Assembly: GCF_002632615.1 (NCBI RefSeq)
Contig: NZ_NITZ01000003.1
Coordinates: 248,001 to 312,000 of the forward strand
DNA length: 64,000 nt
Source: Xenorhabdus miraniensis
Lineage (GTDB): Bacteria; Pseudomonadota; Gammaproteobacteria; Enterobacterales; Enterobacteriaceae
Direction of reading: 5' to 3'
A program made the position numbers and the translations under genes. Below, piece after piece: positions 29,485 through 37,836 of this stretch (position 1 is the stretch's first letter; each line of letters begins with the position of its first letter). Below the pieces are notes generated by a model that was not told the DNA's origin, did not search any database, and saw only the letters and a list, made by a program, of their open reading frames with translations.

Positions 29485-30123
29485 CTATTCTGAAGCATAA
29501 CCTTGTGGCGGTAAAACGTTGCCATCCATTACCGCTGTATTTCTTTCCATAGCTAAACGACCATTCAGGAACCAACCAATGACCAGAGGATAAATATTAT
29601 GTTCTTGGGTCTGGACGCGTCCGATAACGTCTTCTTCCTTATCTCCATCAAAAATAGGTACTTTAGCTTGTAGAATGATTGGGCCGCCATCCAGCTCTTC
29701 TGTAACAAAATGGATGGAAGTGCCATGTTCTTTATCACCATTTGCAATGGCTTTCTGGTGAGTATGCAGGCCGGGATATTTTGGTAATAGGGAAGGGTGA
29801 ATATTGAGCAGGCGTCCATGATAATGCCGGACAAAATCAGGCGATAAAATTCTCATATAGCCTGCCAAAACAACTAAATCCGGCTGATATTGATCGATAG
29901 CCTTGAGCAGAGCAACATCATAACTGGTGCGATCAGTATATCCTTTTGGGTCAATAAAATGGGCTGGAATATTGGTCTGTTCAGCCCGTTTCAAACCATA
30001 GGCATCAGCATTATTACTGAAGACGGCAGAAATACTCCCATTAATCCGGTTTTGTTGGCAGGAATCTATGATGGATTGAAGATTGCTACCATTGCCGGAT
30101 ACTAAAACGACAATTTTTTTCAT
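29485..30123 (-). CDS. purN: Phosphoribosylglycinamide formyltransferase PurN
   Basis: Third step of purine synthesis: transfers formyl from 10-formyl-THF to GAR. The N-terminal phosphate loop (VLVSGNGSNLQSII), the catalytic Asn-His pair in LLNIHPSLLPKYPGLHTHQ and the later Asp (TEELDGGPIILQ) are all present. 212 aa, as in E. coli. It is the second gene of a purM-purN operon. Confidence 0.96.
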   Translation of the reverse strand: MKKIVVLVSGNGSNLQSIIDSCQQNRINGSISAVFSNNADAYGLKRAEQTNIPAHFIDPKGYTDRTSYDVALLKAIDQYQPDLVVLAGYMRILSPDFVRHYHGRLLNIHPSLLPKYPGLHTHQKAIANGDKEHGTSIHFVTEELDGGPIILQAKVPIFDGDKEEDVIGRVQTQEHNIYPLVIGWFLNGRLAMERNTAVMDGNVLPPQGYASE

Positions 30124-30168
30124 GGTTTCTCTTAGCTGAAGATTTCATTGACTGATATACCCTTTATC

Positions 30169-30203
30169 TTGCAAGTTGCAGTTTTATTGACTGCAACTTG
30201 CAA
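30169..30203. repeat. 14-bp perfect inverted repeat inside the purMN operon
   Basis: TTGCAAGTTGCAGT pairs perfectly with ACTGCAACTTGCAA over a 7-nt loop, midway between purM and purN. There is no T-run in the direction of transcription, so it looks less like a terminator than an mRNA-stabilising or processing hairpin. Confidence 0.75.
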
Positions 30204-30235
30204 TTTATTGGGAACAATATTTGTTTCTTTATAAT

Positions 30236-31279
30236 TTATTTATTGATAACAACTGGTTGATCATCAGCGTTGAGTTCGGAAATTGTACCAATTTGCCAGG
30301 CATTTTCACCGGATGCTTTCAGATATGAAATTGCCTGTTCTGCCTGAGATTGAGGCAAGGCAATTATCATACCCACCCCGCAGTTAAATGTGCGGTACAT
30401 CTCATGTTCGCTGACATTGCCGGCTTGCTGTAGCCACGTGAAAATTGATGGCCACTGCCAACTGCCGGCATTGATTTTGGCTTGCATATTTTCTGGCAGA
30501 ACGCGAGGAATATTCTCCCAAAAACCACCCCCGGTCAGGTGTGCAACTGCATGAACGTCAACTTTTTCAATCAATTCAAGGATTGATTTAACATAAATTT
30601 GCGTTGGGGCAAGCAGATGATCTGCGAGTGATTTTCCGTCAAGCTCAGTTGTTTCAGGATTTGCCTGACTGACTTCGAGTATTTTACGGATTAAAGAATA
30701 GCCGTTGGAATGTGGGCCACTGGATGCCAGCGCAATCAGTGCATCACCAACCTGAACCTGACTGCCATCAATAATCTCTGCTTTTTCAACGACGCCGACG
30801 CAAAAACCAGCGACGTCATAATCTTCACCGTGATACATACCAGGCATTTCTGCTGTTTCACCACCAACCAGCGCACAGCCTGCCTGTTTGCAGCCTTCGG
30901 CTATCCCTGTGATAACACTGGCTGCGGTATCCACATCCAATTTGCCTGTAGCATAGTAATCAAGGAAGAAAAGAGGCTCTGCTCCCTGAACAACCAGATC
31001 ATTGACACACATGGCAACCAGATCAATCCCGATGGTATCATGGCGTTTCAGATCCATGGCAAGGCGCAGCTTAGTACCAACACCATCTGTACCGGAAACC
31101 AACACCGGCTCACGATATTTCTGAGGCAGGGCACATAATGCACCGAAACCGCCCAATCCCCCCATCACTTCAGGGCGACGGGTCTGTTTTACGACACCTT
31201 TGATACGATTGACTAAGGCATTGCCAGCATCAATATCGACACCGGCATCTTTATAGCTAAGAGAGGTTTTGTTGGTCAC
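30236..31279 (-). CDS. purM: Phosphoribosylformylglycinamidine cyclo-ligase PurM (AIR synthetase)
   Basis: ATP-dependent ring closure of FGAM to AIR in purine synthesis. The sequence is nearly collinear with E. coli PurM ([58 protein letters not shown]). I start at GTG (31279), because GGGAG is seven bases before it and the chain then begins like the E. coli protein (345 aa). The ATG at 31303 is in frame but lacks a ribosome site. A PurR operator lies upstream. Confidence 0.95.
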   Translation of the reverse strand: MTNKTSLSYKDAGVDIDAGNALVNRIKGVVKQTRRPEVMGGLGGFGALCALPQKYREPVLVSGTDGVGTKLRLAMDLKRHDTIGIDLVAMCVNDLVVQGAEPLFFLDYYATGKLDVDTAASVITGIAEGCKQAGCALVGGETAEMPGMYHGEDYDVAGFCVGVVEKAEIIDGSQVQVGDALIALASSGPHSNGYSLIRKILEVSQANPETTELDGKSLADHLLAPTQIYVKSILELIEKVDVHAVAHLTGGGFWENIPRVLPENMQAKINAGSWQWPSIFTWLQQAGNVSEHEMYRTFNCGVGMIIALPQSQAEQAISYLKASGENAWQIGTISELNADDQPVVINK

Positions 31280-31343
31280 TGCGTAGCTCCCAGATGGTTG
31301 CATTTTTATGAATAAAACATAACGGCCGCAATTCTAACAGCCT

Positions 31344-31359
31344 AAGCAAACGTTTGCGA
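31344..31359. promoter_or_regulatory. PurR operator
   Basis: AAGCAAACGTTTGCGA differs from the consensus palindrome ACGCAAACGTTTGCGT at only two outer bases. It sits 65 bp before purM, so purMN should be repressed by PurR with hypoxanthine or guanine. Confidence 0.92.
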
Positions 31360-31458
31360 TAGCTTTATACAAGATTCCTGCTAAATGAAAATTAAAGAAA
31401 AATAGTTGTGGTTGATAAAAATCAATAGATTGATAGTGGCGTGCTGCTGAAAAGGCGG

Positions 31459-31464
31459 TATAAT
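31459..31464 (+). promoter_or_regulatory. Probable upp -10 element
   Basis: TATAAT, perfect consensus, about 40 bp before the upp start. The -35 was not assigned with confidence. Confidence 0.5.
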
Positions 31465-31504
31465 CCCGCGATTTTTTATCTGCCGGCTATATTAGGAGAA
31501 ACTC

Positions 31505-32131
31505 ATGAAGATCGTTGAGGTTAAACACCCACTGGTTAGACATAAACTTGGTCTGATGCGAGATCATGATATAAGCACTAAACGCTTTCGTGAATTGGCC
31601 TCAGAGGTGGGTAGTCTTCTGACATATGAAGCAACTGCTGATTTAGAAGTTGAGAAAGTAACCATTAATGGATGGTGCGGTCCGGTAGAAATAGACCAGA
31701 TTAAAGGGAAGAAGATTACAGTAGTCCCTATCCTGCGTGCGGGATTGGGCATGATGGATGGTGTACTGGAAAATATCCCGAGCGCGCGAATCAGTGTCGT
31801 CGGGGTATATCGTGACGAAAAAACACTCGAACCTGTGCCTTACTTCCAGAAATTGGTTTCTGACATTAATGAGCGCATGGCATTGGTTGTCGACCCAATG
31901 TTGGCAACCGGCGGTTCCATGATCGCCACGATTGATCTGTTGAAAAAAGCAGGATGCCCTGTCATTAAAGTATTGGTTCTGGTGGCTGCTCCAGAAGGTG
32001 TCGCTGCACTGGAAAAAGCTCACCCGGATGTTGAACTTTACACGGCTTCAATTGATGAACGCCTCAATGAACATGGGTACATTGTTCCTGGCCTGGGGGA
32101 TGCAGGCGATAAAATATTTGGTACTAAATAA
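31505..32131 (+). CDS. upp: Uracil phosphoribosyltransferase Upp
   Basis: Salvages uracil to UMP with PRPP. The PRPP-binding loop [19 protein letters not shown] and the C-terminal uracil-binding stretch [18 protein letters not shown] are intact. 208 aa, equal to E. coli. AGGAGAA precedes the ATG. It is transcribed divergently from purM and leads into uraA. Confidence 0.97.
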   Translation: MKIVEVKHPLVRHKLGLMRDHDISTKRFRELASEVGSLLTYEATADLEVEKVTINGWCGPVEIDQIKGKKITVVPILRAGLGMMDGVLENIPSARISVVGVYRDEKTLEPVPYFQKLVSDINERMALVVDPMLATGGSMIATIDLLKKAGCPVIKVLVLVAAPEGVAALEKAHPDVELYTASIDERLNEHGYIVPGLGDAGDKIFGTK

Positions 32132-32138
32132 CATTTTT

Positions 32139-32165
32139 AGCCGGCTGAAAAGCCGGTTTTTTTTG
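32139..32165 (+). terminator. Terminator between upp and uraA
   Basis: CCGGCT/AGCCGG with a GAAA tetraloop and eight T's. Strong, yet it lies inside the upp-uraA pair, so it likely lowers uraA read-through rather than ending all transcripts. Confidence 0.92.
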
Positions 32166-32199
32166 GTTTCTAGCAAGATGAGATAAGAGGATATCAAGC

Positions 32200-33486
32200 A
32201 TGACCCGTCGGACTATTGGAGTAGACGAAAGACCGCCTTTGGCACAGACTATTCCATTAAGTTTACAACATCTGTTTGCTATGTTTGGGGCAACCGTTTT
32301 GGTTCCCATTTTGTTTAAAGTTAATCCCGCCACGATTTTATTGTTCAATGGTATTGGAACGTTACTCTATTTGGTGATTTGTAAAGGGAGAATTCCCGCT
32401 TATTTAGGTTCAAGCTTTGCCTTTATTTCGCCTGTGTTGCTGCTGCTGCCTTTAGGGTATGAATTGGCATTGGGGGGATTTATTGTCTGCGGCTTGTTGT
32501 TCTGTCTGGTTGCCCTGATTGTCAAAGTAGCAGGAAGAGGTTGGATCAACGTGATGTTTCCACCTGCCGCGATGGGCGCTATTGTTGCGGTAATCGGCCT
32601 GGAATTGGCTGGTGTTGCTGCGGATATGGCGGGTTTGCGCCCAGCGTCAGGTTCGGAAGTTAATATGACCAATTTGACCATATCTATGGTAACGCTGGCT
32701 GTAACCATTTTAGGATCTGTCGTATTCCGTGGTTTTATGGCGATTATTCCGATTTTGATTGGTGTGCTGGTGGGTTATGGGCTGTCATTCTTTATGGGCG
32801 TTGTAGATTTAACGCCAGTACGTGAAGCCCCATGGTTTGCATTGCCAACTTTCTATACGCCTCGTTTTGAATGGTTTGCCATCATGACGATTTTACCGGC
32901 GGCGCTGGTGGTGATCGCGGAACATGTCGGGCATTTGGTGGTGACGGCTAATATCGTACAAAAAGATTTGCTGAAAAATCCGGGTTTGCATCGCTCAATG
33001 TTTGCGAATGGCTTTTCAACGATGATTTCGGGGTTCTTCGGTTCAACGCCTAACACAACTTATGGTGAGAACATCGGTGTTATGGCATTGACCCGTGTTT
33101 ATAGTACATGGGTGATTGGGGGTGCTGCGGTGTTGGCGATATTGCTTTCTTGCGTCGGTAAATTAGCCGCGGCGATACAAATGATCCCTGTTCCCGTTAT
33201 GGGCGGTGTTTCTTTGTTGCTATATGGTGTCATTGGTGCATCAGGTATTCGAGTTTTGATTGATTCTAAAGTTGATTACAGTAAAGCACAGAATTTGATT
33301 CTGACTTCCATTATTTTGATTATTGGTGTCAGCGGAGCGAAAATTCAGATAGGTACAGCGGAATTGAAAGGGATGGCGCTTGCAACTGTCGTCGGTATTG
33401 GCCTGAGTCTGCTTTTCAAACTGATCAGCATTATTCGCCCAGAAGAGCAATATATTAACTCTTCTGTAGAATCGATTAAAAAATAA
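32200..33486 (+). CDS. uraA: Uracil:proton symporter UraA
   Basis: Inner-membrane uracil importer of the NCS2 family that feeds Upp. The 428-aa chain shows the 14-helix plan; the substrate-site Glu in VVIAEHVGHLVVT and the FGSTPNTTYGENIGVM stretch are present. It follows upp by 68 bp with a terminator in between. Confidence 0.96.
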   Translation: MTRRTIGVDERPPLAQTIPLSLQHLFAMFGATVLVPILFKVNPATILLFNGIGTLLYLVICKGRIPAYLGSSFAFISPVLLLLPLGYELALGGFIVCGLLFCLVALIVKVAGRGWINVMFPPAAMGAIVAVIGLELAGVAADMAGLRPASGSEVNMTNLTISMVTLAVTILGSVVFRGFMAIIPILIGVLVGYGLSFFMGVVDLTPVREAPWFALPTFYTPRFEWFAIMTILPAALVVIAEHVGHLVVTANIVQKDLLKNPGLHRSMFANGFSTMISGFFGSTPNTTYGENIGVMALTRVYSTWVIGGAAVLAILLSCVGKLAAAIQMIPVPVMGGVSLLLYGVIGASGIRVLIDSKVDYSKAQNLILTSIILIIGVSGAKIQIGTAELKGMALATVVGIGLSLLFKLISIIRPEEQYINSSVESIKK

Positions 33487-33536
33487 TAGAAAATGTGATG
33501 CAGTAGAATAAATCATATAATATAAATTAATAAAGT

Positions 33537-33561
33537 AAGGGCTTTGAAAAAAGCCCTTTTT
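33537..33561 (+). terminator. Terminator of uraA
   Basis: AAGGGCTTT/AAAGCCCTT with a short A-rich loop, then further T residues. Confidence 0.88.
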
Positions 33562-33723
33562 AATCATTTTATAATGTTATTTTGGTAATCTCTTTCTGTT
33601 GAATTTTATCTTTAATTTGTTCTTTTTTTGGTTGCATTCATTTAACTATCTCCATGGTTTAACTTGAAAGATGTCAGGTATCGATATGATTGAATGTTAC
33701 ATTTCTATTATCATTTTTAATAT

Positions 33724-34590
33724 TTATCGTATTTCATCTATATCAGGAAAATCCATATCAAGAAGTTCTTTTTTTTCTATTTCACTGATGTCATATGGGA
33801 CCTTACATAAATCATTCTTGAATTTATTTAGTGTATTAATATTGCCTTTTCCATCAATAAAAGCTATATATGCTGGTTCAAACTTATCATATGGTAAAAT
33901 CATATTGTATACTTCTGGTCTTGTAGGGGAAAAAAATCCATCATATTTATTTGTTACAGCATTGGAGTAATTTTTAGAGCTTTCTGTTGCTACGAAAACA
34001 TTTTCATTTTCCCATTGTTTCATTTTGCTCTTCCATTGAAGAGGGTAATCTTTTCCTTTACAGACAATTTCTGCCCAAGGATCACATATCCATGAATCCG
34101 GCAGGATGTGTGAAAATAGTCCTTTTCTGATAGCTAAAAAAACATCACTTTTTAAATGACTTATCGTGATAAAAGCATGATCCTTAGGAAATGTAGTTTC
34201 ATATATGACGACATATATATTCTTTTCTGGGTTGGGATCTATGGTCTTGTAAAGGTTGAAAATTGCAAATGAATGCTGTTTTATTAGATAATGAAAAGCA
34301 TAAGTACAATGTTCACTACAATTTCCAACCAAGTTCATTTTGAATTTGATTTCATTAATATATTGATATAGATGAGGAAGTCGTGAATCTCTGATATCGT
34401 TAAAACGTGTTTTACTAAGTTTATTTGATTGACTGGAAATAAGATGTTGCAGTTTAAGTGATATAGGATCTCCTTGGTTATCTACCTTATCAAGGTTTCT
34501 TGTTTCAAAATGAAATTTGTTGGCAGATCCTCCCATAAAAGCGTTTTTTGTTCTTAGTATCACATCACGTAATATATTTTCCATTAACAT
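33724..34590 (-). CDS. Unrecognised accessory protein with Cys-His-Asp pattern; possible papain-fold effector/toxin
   Basis: 288-aa protein with no match I can name. It has a proper start (GAGGT five bases before ATG) and no signal peptide. Spaced like a cysteine-protease/transglutaminase-type triad are Cys91 in LVGNCSEHC, His138 in KDHAFITI and Asp170 in WICDPWAEIV. A Gly-Asn-Cys, His-Ala, Asp-Pro-Trp series resembles the papain-fold (Tox-PL) group of bacterial toxin and effector domains, but this is inference from motif order alone. The gene is clearly more AT-rich than its neighbours and interrupts the uraA-hda adjacency seen in E. coli, signs of acquisition. A 75-aa ORF lies just upstream on the same strand. 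Confidence 0.8.
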   Translation of the reverse strand: MLMENILRDVILRTKNAFMGGSANKFHFETRNLDKVDNQGDPISLKLQHLISSQSNKLSKTRFNDIRDSRLPHLYQYINEIKFKMNLVGNCSEHCTYAFHYLIKQHSFAIFNLYKTIDPNPEKNIYVVIYETTFPKDHAFITISHLKSDVFLAIRKGLFSHILPDSWICDPWAEIVCKGKDYPLQWKSKMKQWENENVFVATESSKNYSNAVTNKYDGFFSPTRPEVYNMILPYDKFEPAYIAFIDGKGNINTLNKFKNDLCKVPYDISEIEKKELLDMDFPDIDEIR

Positions 34591-34688
34591 ATGAACCTCG
34601 GAAAATTAAAATTTAAGATAATTGCATTAAAATTAGCCGTATTATATTTTTACATTAGAATATCTGTTTGTCAGATATGAAATAAAAT

Positions 34689-34916
34689 TTATGTTAGTAA
34701 AGAGTATCTCTGGTCAACCGAAAAAATGGATTTTATTATAGGCCTTCTGTTATAAGGCTTTTGTTCTGGAACATGTTCTGATACTAATCTTCTGATTACC
34801 GGAATACCAATATTAAAAAATAAATTTTTGCCATCCTGTTGGTTGTAAACTATCCATTTTATCGCTCGACTAACATCGACAATAACCCCTTGTTTTAAAC
34901 AAAGCATTCGTTTCAT
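34689..34916 (-). CDS. Small ORF upstream of the putative effector gene
   Basis: 75-aa reading frame, basic and hydrophobic by turns (IKWIVYNQQDGKNLFFNIG), on the same strand and about 100 bp before the 288-aa gene. No clear ribosome site and no known family. It could be a small partner (adaptor or immunity protein), a remnant, or chance. Confidence 0.3.
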   Translation of the reverse strand: MKRMLCLKQGVIVDVSRAIKWIVYNQQDGKNLFFNIGIPVIRRLVSEHVPEQKPYNRRPIIKSIFSVDQRYSLLT

Positions 34917-34977
34917 TTATAGGGACTTTTTGTGGTAGACTTAGCACTGTTCGTTATCCATTCTGTTTGAGGTGCTT

Positions 34978-35679
34978 CTGAATACACCGTCGCAGCTTTC
35001 ATTGCCATTATATTTGCCAGATGATGAAACGTTTGCCAGTTTCTTTGCAGGTGAGAATACTTCCTTATTAGCTGCAATAAAATTGGCCATTAGTCAGTCA
35101 CATGGCAGCTATATCTATTTTTGGTCCCGCGATGGCGGGGGCAAGAGTCATTTGCTTCATGCTGCCTGTGCCGAATTGTCCCAACAGGAAGAAGCAGTAG
35201 GATATGTACCACTGGATAAACGCGCCTATTTTGTTCCCGAAGTCCTTGATGGTATGGAACATTTATCATTGGTGTGCATCGACAATATTGAGTGCATTGC
35301 GGGTGATCAGGAATGGGAGATGGCTATTTTCAATCTTTACAATCGAATTGTGGAGATTGGCCGGACTTGCCTTTTGATCACAGGCGATCGTCCTCCAAGG
35401 CAGATTAACCTGACGTTACCGGATTTGGCATCTCGTCTGGATTGGGGTCAAATTTACAAATTACAGCCTCTGTCTGATGATGAGAAAATCCAGGCATTGC
35501 AGTTACGGGCTAAATTACGGGGTTTTGAATTACCGGAGGATGTCGGGCGCTTTGTGTTGAAACGGCTCGACCGGGAAATGCAAACACTGTTTAAAACCTT
35601 GGATGAACTTGATCGCGCTTCTATCGTGGCACAACGTAAGCTGACGATCCCGTTTGTAAAAGATATCCTTGAGCTTTAA
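34978..35679 (+). CDS. hda: DnaA inactivator Hda
   Basis: AAA+ DnaA-like protein that, bound to the beta clamp, triggers ATP hydrolysis by DnaA (RIDA) and so prevents over-initiation. The N-terminal clamp-binding motif QLSLPL is present, then Walker A (GGGKSHLL), the Walker B region ([12 protein letters not shown]) and the arginine-bearing sensor region. I place the start at CTG (34978): it gives 233 aa like E. coli Hda, and AGG is five bases upstream. An in-frame GTG at 34972 overlaps the ribosome site itself. From memory, E. coli hda is also thought to start at CTG. Confidence 0.93.
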   Translation: MNTPSQLSLPLYLPDDETFASFFAGENTSLLAAIKLAISQSHGSYIYFWSRDGGGKSHLLHAACAELSQQEEAVGYVPLDKRAYFVPEVLDGMEHLSLVCIDNIECIAGDQEWEMAIFNLYNRIVEIGRTCLLITGDRPPRQINLTLPDLASRLDWGQIYKLQPLSDDEKIQALQLRAKLRGFELPEDVGRFVLKRLDREMQTLFKTLDELDRASIVAQRKLTIPFVKDILEL

Positions 35680-35721
35680 GTTGATGTTTTGAGTTGATAG
35701 AGCGGCAAGTAAACGAGTTCA

Positions 35722-35755
35722 GAATGTAAAAGTGATCCGAATGTAAAAGTGATAG
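35722..35755. repeat. 17-bp tandem duplication at the hda terminator
   Basis: Two units, gaatgtaaaagtgatcc and gaatgtaaaagtgatag. The second contains the 5' arm of the terminator stem, the first a near copy of it, so two alternative 5' arms exist for one 3' arm. Confidence 0.8.
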
Positions 35756-35779
35756 TGAACGTGTTCCTATCACTTTTTT
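35745..35779 (+). terminator. Terminator of hda
   Basis: AAAAGTGATAG/CTATCACTTTT, 11 pairs with an 11-nt loop, then further T's. On the minus strand the A-run would serve yfgD less well. Confidence 0.88.
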
Positions 35780-35801
35780 GTTCGGAATTTCTGAAAATTA
35801 A

Positions 35802-36158
35802 TCAGGACAGAATCTCTTTAACTTGCTCCGGTGGCCTCCCCAAGCGCGCTTTATCGCCGACAACAACAATCGGGCGCTCTATCAGTTTTGGGTTTTCAGC
35901 CATCGCTTGGATCAATGCTTTTTGCGATAGTGAATCATCACCGAGGTTGAGTTCCTTATAGAGTTCTTCTTTAGTTCTCATTAATTGGCGGGCATCTTTG
36001 AAGCCAAGTTGCTTCAATAGTACGGTCAGTTGCTCTGCTGTTGGTGGTGTATCGAGATAGTGGATGATTTCCGGTGTAATACCGAGTTCTTCAACCAGCT
36101 TAAGTGTCTCGCGGCTCTTTGAGCAGCGGGAATTGTGATAAAAAGTCACTTGTTGCAT
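35802..36158 (-). CDS. yfgD: Arsenate reductase (glutaredoxin-type) family protein YfgD
   Basis: ArsC/Spx-fold cytosolic protein. The single catalytic-type Cys lies in NSRCSKSRETL (about residue 12), with the ERPIVV stretch and the C-terminal GRPPEQV typical of ArsC. As E. coli YfgD, it lies by hda and bepA, not in an ars operon, so a role in arsenate reduction is only a family guess. Start at 36158 has AGGGA eight bases upstream and matches the family; an in-frame ATG at 36173 overlaps the bepA stop. Confidence 0.9.
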   Translation of the reverse strand: MQQVTFYHNSRCSKSRETLKLVEELGITPEIIHYLDTPPTAEQLTVLLKQLGFKDARQLMRTKEELYKELNLGDDSLSQKALIQAMAENPKLIERPIVVVGDKARLGRPPEQVKEILS

Positions 36159-36169
36159 AGAAAAATCCC

Positions 36170-37633
36170 TCATTTTGTATATTGGCTATAACTTTGTTGC
36201 AGCTGGCGCAATTGATCAATACGGGCATCATACCGCGCCTGAGCATAACTGCCCAATTTTGCCAATTTACTGGCCTTGCTCAGATAATCGATAGCCAAGT
36301 CAAATTTCCCCTGTAATGCCATAAATTCCGCATAAGCGGCGAGTTCTTCATCATTTTTTCCCTGCTTTCCTGCGGTTTTTCTCAATAAATCCCAACCGTT
36401 GAGATCGTCAGGGTTATTGAAGGTATAACGGAACAGAAGTTGTGATGCCTGTGAGTATTGCTCCGCGTTAAAGTAGGCATTTGCGAGATTGATTTGCAGT
36501 ATGGGATTGTTTTTCTGTTTCTTGAGCGCATCTTGCAATCGGGTAATAGCGCTGGCGTAGTGTTTTTGATTGATATCGATATCAGTCATTGCATCAATGA
36601 ACCAAACATTGTCCGGATGTTTATCCAGAAGTGGAGACAGGATCGCTTTAGCAGCAGCATACTTTTTATCTTCAGAAAGCAAAATAGCCTGTCCATAAGC
36701 AGCAGCGAGCTGCTCTTTCGTCGCTCCTTGGCTATATTTGTTCAACAATTGATTAATGTTAGAAGGTTTTTCATTTGAATACATTGTCAAAAGACGAACA
36801 CGGGCGAACAGAAAATCTTGAGATTCAGGAACAGTTTTAATCGGGTATTGATTTGCTCTATTACGAGCGTCAGCCAACCGACTATCAGGTAATGGGTGAG
36901 TATAGAGTATTTCAGGCAGCTTGGAGCTGTAGCGAGATTGATCTACCAGAATTTGCATAAAGTTAGGCATTCCATGTTGATCAAATCCTGCACGGCTGAG
37001 AATTCGTATTCCAATGCGATCAGCTTCTTGTTCATTTGACTGGGTAAAACTGATCATATTTTGCTGAAAACCTGCAAATGTACCGCTGAGTGCAGCTATG
37101 CCTGCATTCGGATTAGCCATCATCAGCAGAATAGAACCAAGGATACCAGCCCAGGCAAGGGGACCTTTGCGCTGTTGATCTTCCATCAGGCGCGCCAGAT
37201 GGCGTTGTGTAACATGGGAGATTTCATGAGCCATGACAGAGGCCAGCTCACTCTCATTCCGGCTATGGCGGAACAACGCTGAGTGAAGAACAACATGACC
37301 ACCGAAAAATGCGTAAGCATTAATATTGGAATTTTCGACCAGATAGAAATGGAAAGGTGTTTTTACGGAGTCTGCGTGGTGAACTAATCTTTGGCCTAGT
37401 TTATTTATGTACTGTGTCAGCAACGGATCATAAATCAAAGGAACCTGAGCCCGTATTGAACGTATGTATAAATCACCCATTGCCAATTCTTGATTGATGC
37501 TGAGGGTTGCTCCTGCGGTAGTACCGATGTCAGGCAGTGAATCTTCAGCCGGTGCGGAGAATACAGGGGTATTACTCAATAATAACAGGCTTGCAACGAT
37601 GGCTATCAGGGATTTTTTCGGTATTTTTCTCAT
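36170..37633 (-). CDS. bepA: Outer-membrane assembly metalloprotease/chaperone BepA
   Basis: Periplasmic M48 zinc protease that helps LptD mature and removes stalled outer-membrane proteins at the BAM complex. A signal peptide (about 1-28) is followed by the zinc motif in VMAHEISHVTQRHLARLMEDQQ, the third ligand in NEQEADRIGI, and four or so TPR repeats (about 300-480) ending QARYDARIDQLRQLQ. From the ATG at 37633 the length is 487 aa, equal to E. coli. This start codon is the first CAT of a 14-bp tandem array, so several upstream ATGs compete; only the chosen one gives a proper signal peptide. Confidence 0.93.
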   Translation of the reverse strand: MRKIPKKSLIAIVASLLLLSNTPVFSAPAEDSLPDIGTTAGATLSINQELAMGDLYIRSIRAQVPLIYDPLLTQYINKLGQRLVHHADSVKTPFHFYLVENSNINAYAFFGGHVVLHSALFRHSRNESELASVMAHEISHVTQRHLARLMEDQQRKGPLAWAGILGSILLMMANPNAGIAALSGTFAGFQQNMISFTQSNEQEADRIGIRILSRAGFDQHGMPNFMQILVDQSRYSSKLPEILYTHPLPDSRLADARNRANQYPIKTVPESQDFLFARVRLLTMYSNEKPSNINQLLNKYSQGATKEQLAAAYGQAILLSEDKKYAAAKAILSPLLDKHPDNVWFIDAMTDIDINQKHYASAITRLQDALKKQKNNPILQINLANAYFNAEQYSQASQLLFRYTFNNPDDLNGWDLLRKTAGKQGKNDEELAAYAEFMALQGKFDLAIDYLSKASKLAKLGSYAQARYDARIDQLRQLQQSYSQYTK

Positions 37634-37712
37634 AAAGCGATTCTCATAAGACAGTACCCATAAGATAACTCCCATAAAATAATTTCCATAAAGCAATTCC
37701 CATAAAACATGC
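37629..37712. repeat. 14-bp tandem repeat, six copies, over the bepA start
   Basis: CATAA recurs at 37631, 37645, 37659, 37673, 37687 and 37701, exactly every 14 bp, with consensus near cccataaaataatt. On the bepA strand each unit carries TTATG followed by purines, that is, a start codon; the last one is the bepA start. Confidence 0.92.
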
Positions 37713-37836
37713 GTTCTAATTAGCTACCAATTTCATGGATATGTGTATGATAGCAAAAGGTACCTGAAAATCCGTTAATCGTAATAATTTTTAATGAAAA
37801 ATAGTTATTGAGTGTCGTTATCAAGGAGTCGTATTT

